A stretch of DNA of 63,125 nt, from assembly GCA_002840685.1 (NCBI GenBank), contig PHBU01000024.1, forward strand, positions 1 to 63,125. The letters are read 5' to 3'. The notes beneath the pieces are model-generated. The model was not told the DNA's origin. It made no database searches and saw only the letters and a program-made list of their open reading frames with translations. A program made the translations under genes and the position numbers. Below, in pieces: positions 57,526-63,125 of this stretch. Origin of the DNA: Chloroflexi bacterium HGW-Chloroflexi-6. Lineage in GTDB: Bacteria > Chloroflexota > Anaerolineae > Anaerolineales > Villigracilaceae. The stretch's first letter is position 1; each line of letters opens with the position of its first letter.

Positions 57526-58743
57526 TTATTTTTCAGCCCGCAGGGCTTCAACGGGTTCCATGCGCGAGGCCAGTTGGGCCGGATAGTATGACGCGAGAAG
57601 GGTGACAATGAAAGCAGTGATGGTCAGGTTGACCGTGTCTTCAAGGGTCAGGTATGGGTAGAGCCGGTCGCCCATGATCAGGCCACTAACGCCGATATCG
57701 CCGAAGTAGATGCCGACCTGCCCAAAATAGGCTGTCAGCAGCCATCCGACCAGCAGGCCGAAGGCAATCCCACCCAGGGCCAGCAGGCTGGCTTCTGCCA
57801 GGAACAGGGCAATCACCTGATGGCCTTTCATGCCGAGCGCGGTCAGGATGCCGATCTCGCGAGTGCGTTCGAAGACAGCCATCAACATGGTATTGATGAT
57901 CACGGTTACCGTTACGCCCAGGATGATCAGATTGAGAAACGTGATGTAAGCGCCGGCAAACTCATCCATCAACACGAGAAGCTCGTTCATCTCGACCCAG
58001 GTCAGCACCTTGAAGTTTGCGCCCGTGATGGCCGCAGCGACAGCCTCGGCTTGCTCGCGGTCATGGAGCATGATGAAGATGAAGCTGGCATGATCGCCTG
58101 CGCCAGAAAAGGCCTGCGTTTTGGTGAGCGGCAGCAGAACGATGCCTTTATCGTAGGTGCTCGAACCGGTGCTGAAGATGCCTCGCACGACGAAGGGCTG
58201 TTCGTCTACATTGCCTTCTGCGGTGTTGACCAGCAGGTTGAGTGAGTCGCCGACTTTCAACTGGAGCGACTCGGCCAGCGGCGCGCCGATCACGATTCCA
58301 TCGCGGTCATCTGTCGTGATGAATGTGCCTTGCAGCAGTCCATCACGATAAGGAGCATTGGCCTCAGAAGCCGGATCGACGCCCATAATCTGGACCCCGG
58401 TCGATTCGTCGCTTACTGAGACGATCCCGCTGGCCATCAGGCGCGGGGTGGCAAATTTGACCTGTTCGAGCGTGGAAATCTGGGCAGCCACTTGTTCGGG
58501 TTTCTCAATCAGGTATTCCCAGGCCACGCTCAGTTTTTCGGGTTCGTAGGTTGCCGCGCGCACCTGGATATGTCCGCTATTGAGTTTGAGTGTGTCTTCC
58601 ATCGAACTGCGCATTTCACCTTTGAAAAAGGCAGCCATGAAGAGCAGCAAAGCCAGTGAAACGGAGAGCGCCAGAGCCGAAAGGGCCGAGCGGCGACGGT
58701 GGCGGCCAAGATTGCGAAAAGCCATTTTGAAGAGATTCATCAT
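57526..58743 (-). CDS. MacB/FtsX-type ABC permease
   Basis: 405 residues. One N-terminal helix (about residues 18-40), a large extracytoplasmic domain (about 45-270) and three C-terminal helices, the FtsX/MacB fold. The N-terminal R-N-L-G-R-H-R-R-R-S-A is typical. Start at 58743 (ATG-ATG; either). Its sister permease is at 58756, 12 bases upstream, and both need the ATPase at 56737. Substrate unknown: a lipoprotein, peptide or drug. Confidence 0.92.
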   Translation of the reverse strand: MMNLFKMAFRNLGRHRRRSALSALALSVSLALLLFMAAFFKGEMRSSMEDTLKLNSGHIQVRAATYEPEKLSVAWEYLIEKPEQVAAQISTLEQVKFATPRLMASGIVSVSDESTGVQIMGVDPASEANAPYRDGLLQGTFITTDDRDGIVIGAPLAESLQLKVGDSLNLLVNTAEGNVDEQPFVVRGIFSTGSSTYDKGIVLLPLTKTQAFSGAGDHASFIFIMLHDREQAEAVAAAITGANFKVLTWVEMNELLVLMDEFAGAYITFLNLIILGVTVTVIINTMLMAVFERTREIGILTALGMKGHQVIALFLAEASLLALGGIAFGLLVGWLLTAYFGQVGIYFGDIGVSGLIMGDRLYPYLTLEDTVNLTITAFIVTLLASYYPAQLASRMEPVEALRAEK

Positions 58744-58755
58744 AGTGAGTGCCTC

Positions 58756-59985
58756 CTATACATGGTGGAGAGCGGCCGCCGGTTCGCGGTTGGAGGCGTC
58801 TCGGGCAGGCAGAAAGGCGGCGAGGGTGGCGATAATCATCACGGTCAGGCCATGCTGCAAAACCTTTATCGGAACCATCTGCGAGTAGATGCGCCCGCTA
58901 ATCAGGGCGGTGTATTCGGTCAGGTCTGCAAAGCCGCCATAATCGATGCCATAATATGCCAGTGCACCATTAATAAGCGTACCCAGGACAGCGCCAACCA
59001 CGGCTCCCATCACGCCGATCAGCGTGCCTTCGAGCAGAAACAGGATCATGATCCCGCCAGGTTTCATACCGAGTGCGCCCATTACGCCAATTTCGCGGGT
59101 GCGTTCGAAAACGGCCATCATCTGCGAATTCAGGATGCCAATTGCGACAACGGAAAGCATGATGATGCCAAAAACGCCCATAGTCGAGGTTTTCATATCC
59201 ATGGTCTGTTTCAATTCGGGGAAGGAATTGATCCAGGTATCTACCTCGTAGCCCGACAAGTTGGCATTGATGTGGTTGACCACGCCAGCTTCCTGTCCGA
59301 TCTGCTTGAGAGAGACAACCACCTCGGTCACCTGTCCTTCCAACCCAAAGAGTTGTTGGGCCTCGAGCAGGGACATGTAGATGGTGGTTTTCTCCACGCT
59401 GGGCACACCAACATCGTAAATGCCGATAACGGTCATGGTGCGCTGGCGATTTTGTTCATGAGTGGCGCGGGCGACCATGGTGATGCGATCGTCAACCGTG
59501 ATATCCATGGCGGTGGCAAGTCCCTGTCCGATCACGATCAGGTCGCCATCATCCGGGTTCAGGTAGCGCCCAACTGTAATATTCTGTGCTACCGGGCTGA
59601 CCAGCAGTTCCTTATCCGTTTCGACACCGATGACTGAAACTGAAAAGGCTCCTTCACGGTTGGTGACAATGCCGCCAGTATTGATCCGTTTGACTGCGGC
59701 AACAACATCTGCGTGGCTTTCGGCAACACGAATAAGCGCATCCGGGTCGATCAGGGCGATCAGCGGCTTTCGGCCAATCTTCTCGTTATATCCCGGAGCG
59801 TGTACTTGAATATTGCCTCCCAGAAGCTGGATGGCGTTGCCATAGATGGCTTGCTCAAATCCGCCGATCAGACCATCGTAGAGGACAAGGAAAGACATCA
59901 TTACCCCCATGGCGAGAGCAATGATGAGTGTCCTTCGGCGTTGCCGCCAGACGTTGCGCCAGGCCAGGCGCAGGTAAAGTTGCAT
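58756..59985 (-). CDS. MacB/FtsX-type ABC permease, first of two
   Basis: 409 residues from ATG 59985 (AGGAG 7 bases upstream; the frame runs seven codons earlier). Same fold as the next permease: R-N-V-W-R-Q-R-R-R-T-L-I near the start, an outer domain and three C-terminal helices. Two different permeases plus one ATPase suggest a heterodimeric exporter. First gene of the operon, driven by a promoter with an operator palindrome. Confidence 0.92.
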   Translation of the reverse strand: MQLYLRLAWRNVWRQRRRTLIIALAMGVMMSFLVLYDGLIGGFEQAIYGNAIQLLGGNIQVHAPGYNEKIGRKPLIALIDPDALIRVAESHADVVAAVKRINTGGIVTNREGAFSVSVIGVETDKELLVSPVAQNITVGRYLNPDDGDLIVIGQGLATAMDITVDDRITMVARATHEQNRQRTMTVIGIYDVGVPSVEKTTIYMSLLEAQQLFGLEGQVTEVVVSLKQIGQEAGVVNHINANLSGYEVDTWINSFPELKQTMDMKTSTMGVFGIIMLSVVAIGILNSQMMAVFERTREIGVMGALGMKPGGIMILFLLEGTLIGVMGAVVGAVLGTLINGALAYYGIDYGGFADLTEYTALISGRIYSQMVPIKVLQHGLTVMIIATLAAFLPARDASNREPAAALHHV

Positions 59986-60035
59986 AATGTGGCTCCTTTC
60001 TCGCAAATAAAAAGTTGATTTTTCCGCGAGTGACT

Positions 60036-60066
60036 AAATAGTAAACAAATTACTATTTTTTGTCAA
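60036..60066 (-). promoter_or_regulatory. Efflux operon promoter with palindromic operator
   Basis: Minus strand: TTGACA (complement of 60061-60066), 17 bases, TACTAT (complement of 60038-60043). A perfect 9-5-9 palindrome AAATAGTAA-ACAAA-TTACTATTT (60036-60058) covers the -10 and most of the spacer. This is the usual position of a TetR- or MarR-type repressor site. The site differs from the TetR palindrome at 47789. Confidence 0.75.
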
Positions 60067-60093
60067 GGTGTTTTTATCCATGACTTTTGGTAT

Positions 60094-60129
60094 AAAAATG
60101 TAACCGACAGGTTTTGGCTGTCGGTTACA
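60094..60129 (-). terminator. Terminator of the SLH metalloprotease gene
   Basis: TGTAACCGACAG and CTGTCGGTTACA, 12-bp perfect stem with a 7-base loop, followed on the minus strand by a T5 run. Confidence 0.9.
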
Positions 60130-60166
60130 TGGAGCAATGACATCAGATGCGGAGTTTATTTGCCGG

Positions 60167-62917
60167 CTATGGCAGTCCAAACGTTTTGGCCAAAAAAACA
60201 GCCATTTGAGCCCGCGTTACGGACTGATCGGGGCAGTAGTTGCCACTTCCGCAGCCGCTGGTGACGCCTTCGGCGGCCAGTTGTTTGATCCAGGCTGCGG
60301 CCCAATACTCAGTTGGAACGTCGGCAAAGCCGGTTCCGCCATTGCCCAGGGCTGGAGGAGCGTAACCCGAACCATATTTGGCCTTGAGCAGAAAGACCGC
60401 CATTTGACCACGGGTGACAGGGATGTCTGGACAGTAGTTGCCGTTGCCGCAGCCGCTGGTAATGCCATCCTTCTTGAGGGCTTCGATCCAGTTCGATGCC
60501 CAATGCCCAACCGTATCACCAAAGCTCGGGGTGACAGTTGGCGGTGTATAGCCTGAGCCATGGATGCTCTTTTCGAGAAAGATCGCCATCTGAGCCCGGG
60601 TAACGGGATTTTCAGGGCAGTAGAGCAACTGAGGGTTGGTGGCGCAGCCTCCGGTGATCCCCGCAGCATACAACTGCTCAATGTAGGACCAGGCCCAGTA
60701 GGTGACGGGAACATCCACAAAGGTGTATGCCATCTGGTGCGCAGCATAATTTTGGCCGGTTTGGTTGGAAAGCAGATTGGCATAAGATAGAGATACAGGT
60801 GTAAAAGTGTAGCCTGTCTTGGATGGAGTCACCGTGCCAGACCACCCAGGCGAAATTTGGAGCGTATAGTTGCCGTTGCCATCGGCTATTACCGAACCGC
60901 CCGTATAGCTCATGGTTGCGTTGGCGACCCCGGCGTTGCCCGAAATCGTATAACAGACGGCTGTCGTCGCCACGACCCAGTTTGCATGGATAGATTCCAT
61001 GCTGTTATTGTAGGCGCTGACTTCATACCAGTATGATGAATTGCATGTCAAGTTCGTATCTGTGAATGTTGTGATGTTCGCGCCAACGCTGGTGTAGTAA
61101 GTGAAGGCAGACCCATTCCAGCGATAGATTTTGTAGCCGCTTTCATTGCCGACATCCTCCCACGCGATGGTGGCCGTATTAAAGGTTGTGCCAATAACAC
61201 GCAGGTTGGATGGCGTTGCAAGACGGGTATTGAAAGACCACCAACCGACACTGGCCAGGGTTGTGCCATGACCGTTGACAGCCCGCACTTGCCAGAAATA
61301 ATTTGTATCTAAAGTCAAATTACCAGAAGGAGTGTAGGTTGTACCTGTCAAACCGGTGACCCAACTGGTATTGCATTGATCATTGTCGCTTGTGTCAATG
61401 CAGATTTCATAACTGGATGCATTTGATGATGCCTGCCAGGAGAAGGAAGGTCGAAGCAAACCCGCAAAGGCGCCATCTGTGGGAGCAGTTTTTGTGAAAG
61501 ACCCGGGCACGAGCGATGTGTAATTGATCGTTACCAGAAAACCGCTTGCTGTTGCCGAATCAACCGTTACTGAAATCCCGTGGCCTGCATCGCTAAAGGT
61601 TTCGCCGGGCAGCCATTGTGCGCCGGCATCCCCGGTATTGCCGTTATTATCGATGTCAATTACGTGGGCGGGCTCAGCGCGCGCGGTATCCACCTCGTGG
61701 ATGATCACGGCCTGGGCCGGGAGTTTAATGTCATAGCCCGTCCGCCGCCGTACTTCGACTGTGTAGAAGTGGGTGTTCGACCCGCCAATCGGGATTTGAG
61801 CTATCTTGTAATTTCCGGTCTGCGGCAAGGCCAGTTGCTCCAGCGAGATTTGCAGGCTTGAATTTTGTGCAGCAATATATTTTTGATTGACGGGGATCCA
61901 CCCCAACCTGTCTTTGTGATAAGCAATGGTGTGTTGCCCCAGGCAGCCATAAGTTGCATCCCTGGAATTGGCACAATCTGTCCAGCCATCGCTCATGACA
62001 TCCCAGCGGTTGTCATAAACTTCGCCGTAATTGCCGGATGAATGCGGTAAACCAAATCCGTGTCCCATCTCGTGGGCTATAACGGTAATGGATGAATACC
62101 CCCAGGGGGGTTCCCAGGTTATCCTCCAGACTTTGGAAACACCGTCGAGGCTCAGGTAGTGCCCCCCGCCCCAGGCATAACCTTTATCGAAATCTGTGTT
62201 GAACATCATATTGATGCCATCGTAGAGCGCAAAGTTGACACTGGCGTCTGCGGCGGCGGTGCAATCTGCGGCCAATGTGTTCAGGTTGGCCCCGCCCAGG
62301 GTCCCACTTGGGTTGTAATACGACTCTTCGTGAGGCAAGACAAACCAACCCGCAGCGCTGCTTCCGGCGATATTAGCGGTTTCATAAGAAGTCTCTCGCC
62401 AATAATGATCCAATCCGGGCTTGGCGTTCGAATACATATTTTGGAAATAAGGCAGGCTTTTCGGCTCAGTGGCCACATTGCTGAATTTGCACAGGATCGA
62501 AACCCAGGGGTGTGCCCCGCTTACCAGAGATGGGTTTTCGTCACTCCGCAGCGTTTCGTCTGGCGGTGTAGCGAGCTTGATGGATGTAACCACTAGAACG
62601 GGAGATTCATCTTGCGGTGACAATGGCAGCACATCCTGTCCTTGCAGGCTGACATATTTCCGATCCAGGGATAATACCCCGCCCATAGATTGTAAAACGG
62701 CATCATCAATCAACAAGGTTGCGACCTGTCCGCTCTCGTCTGTCAATTTATATGTAACCTGTGACAGGCCTTCGATGCTATCTCCCCAGATGATCGAAAA
62801 CCAACCGGTCAAGAATCGCGGAGAAGGCTGGGCGTATGCTACCCCGTCGCCAGTTCGTGCGAATAGAATAAGTAGTAATATCAGGATAAGGGCAAATTTA
62901 GGATAGTGTAGTTTCAT
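60167..62917 (-). CDS. Secreted zinc metalloprotease with FN3 and three SLH domains
   Basis: 916 residues from the second of two ATGs at 62917 (GAGG six bases upstream). A signal peptide (about 1-30) leads to a metzincin-like domain with H-E-M-G-H-G-F-G-L-P-H (zinc ligands, around residue 280) and D-V-M-S, the Met-turn. Two FN3-type domains follow (I-C-I-D-T-S, then W-E-D-V-G-N-E-S-G-Y-K-I-Y-R-W), a beta-sandwich, and three C-terminal SLH domains (F-V-D-V-P, F-G-D-T-V, F-A-D-V-P starts). Each SLH has a G-C...Y-C-P cysteine pair. The SLH tail probably attaches it to cell-wall polymers, so it would act as a surface protease for peptide feeding. Confidence 0.9.
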   Translation of the reverse strand: MKLHYPKFALILILLLILFARTGDGVAYAQPSPRFLTGWFSIIWGDSIEGLSQVTYKLTDESGQVATLLIDDAVLQSMGGVLSLDRKYVSLQGQDVLPLSPQDESPVLVVTSIKLATPPDETLRSDENPSLVSGAHPWVSILCKFSNVATEPKSLPYFQNMYSNAKPGLDHYWRETSYETANIAGSSAAGWFVLPHEESYYNPSGTLGGANLNTLAADCTAAADASVNFALYDGINMMFNTDFDKGYAWGGGHYLSLDGVSKVWRITWEPPWGYSSITVIAHEMGHGFGLPHSSGNYGEVYDNRWDVMSDGWTDCANSRDATYGCLGQHTIAYHKDRLGWIPVNQKYIAAQNSSLQISLEQLALPQTGNYKIAQIPIGGSNTHFYTVEVRRRTGYDIKLPAQAVIIHEVDTARAEPAHVIDIDNNGNTGDAGAQWLPGETFSDAGHGISVTVDSATASGFLVTINYTSLVPGSFTKTAPTDGAFAGLLRPSFSWQASSNASSYEICIDTSDNDQCNTSWVTGLTGTTYTPSGNLTLDTNYFWQVRAVNGHGTTLASVGWWSFNTRLATPSNLRVIGTTFNTATIAWEDVGNESGYKIYRWNGSAFTYYTSVGANITTFTDTNLTCNSSYWYEVSAYNNSMESIHANWVVATTAVCYTISGNAGVANATMSYTGGSVIADGNGNYTLQISPGWSGTVTPSKTGYTFTPVSLSYANLLSNQTGQNYAAHQMAYTFVDVPVTYWAWSYIEQLYAAGITGGCATNPQLLYCPENPVTRAQMAIFLEKSIHGSGYTPPTVTPSFGDTVGHWASNWIEALKKDGITSGCGNGNYCPDIPVTRGQMAVFLLKAKYGSGYAPPALGNGGTGFADVPTEYWAAAWIKQLAAEGVTSGCGSGNYCPDQSVTRAQMAVFLAKTFGLP

Positions 62918-63026
62918 CATCAACCTCGGAATTGAAAAGTAAAAAAGAATTTCTCTGGCTTGATCTGTTTCCCCACATCCGTAAAACATCAATTATAGTT
63001 TATATACTATGTAGCTTTTTTGATGC

Positions 63027-63125
63027 CTAGAGCCTGTATGCAAAATCAGAAAAGAGAAATATTGCGGCAAGAACGATTATCGCGGCAAAGTTAGCAGCCC
63101 GTTTTTCATAACGAGTAGCAATTCG
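63027..63125 (-). CDS. IS5-type transposase, C-terminal fragment
   Basis: Thirty-two residues running off the window edge end in a TAG at 63027-63029. R-I-A-T-R-Y-E-K-R-A-A-N-F-A and I-V-L-A-A-I match the conserved C-terminal end of IS5-family DDE transposases (K/R after Y-E/D-K, helix of the RNase H fold). The rest of the gene is beyond the window, so integrity is unknown. Confidence 0.75.
   Translation of the reverse strand, partial: RIATRYEKRAANFAAIIVLAAIFLFSDFAYRL
63027..63125. mobile_element. Left or right end of an IS5-type insertion sequence
   Basis: The transposase stop codon is immediately followed by GAGCCTGTATGC (from 63030), which resembles IS5-group terminal repeats, so the element border is probably near 63027-63030. 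The other end is outside the window. Confidence 0.55.

Overview
The window looks like the chromosome of a member of the Chloroflexota, most likely Anaerolineae. This is inferred from the gene mix, not from a marker gene: no rRNA or tRNA is present. Supporting features are FHA-domain genes beside an FtsW-type protein, an F420-type (DDN-like) flavin/deazaflavin reductase, a RIO1 kinase, two aldehyde:ferredoxin oxidoreductases (AORs), many lipoprotein solute-binding proteins, an SLH-anchored exoprotease and typical -35/-10 promoters. The base composition is moderately GC-rich with AT-rich promoters and good Shine-Dalgarno sites.

Layout. 1-1438: start of a sugar-type solute-binding lipoprotein and a ROK regulator. 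1596-6408: a minus-strand operon fhaA-like, fhaB-like, mtnP and an FtsW/penicillin-binding-protein fusion whose transpeptidase half has lost its catalytic motifs. 6422-9118: zinc-ribbon protein, SH3 protein, A-type Fe-S carrier, S1-domain protein. 9295-33170: a 24-kb block for amine and amino-acid use. It holds two Lrp/AsnC regulators, five class-III aminotransferases including a PatA-like putrescine aminotransferase, an MmsA-type CoA-acylating semialdehyde dehydrogenase, two sodium:solute symporters, PotABCD, a saccharopine-dehydrogenase-like enzyme and two AORs, interrupted only by an adenylyl cyclase on the other strand. 33253-40817: membrane protein, membrane-anchored TAP-type hydrolase, a leader peptide with tandem terminators before a RIO1 kinase, a creatininase-family protein and an S9 peptidase. 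41033-46714: a complete Dpp/Opp-type oligopeptide ABC operon. 46729-52609: monooxygenase-fold protein, TetR regulator, small membrane protein, DDN-like protein, ABC-2 exporter and aldo/keto reductase. 52618-60066: WD40-like lipoprotein, MgtC-like protein and a MacB-type ABC efflux operon with a palindromic operator in its promoter. 60167-63125: zinc metalloprotease with FN3 and three SLH domains, then the tail of an IS5-type transposase.

How the genes may work together. The 9-33 kb block can import amines and peptide-derived amino acids (PotABCD, the two symporters), remove the amino group (five aminotransferases), and oxidise the resulting aldehydes either to acyl-CoA (MmsA-like) or to acids with ferredoxin reduction (two AORs). 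The oligopeptide ABC operon, S9 peptidase, TAP-type hydrolase and SLH protease fit a protein- and amine-fermenting life. This pathway is an inference from gene content.

Other signals are mostly in non-coding DNA: four copies of a GTAGGGGCG...CGCCCCTAC palindrome placed just before ribosome-binding sites, one larger MITE-like palindrome, possible transcription attenuators in front of the RIO kinase, the oligopeptide operon and the pot operon, and several palindromes inside promoters. No stretch above 300 bases lacks a gene.
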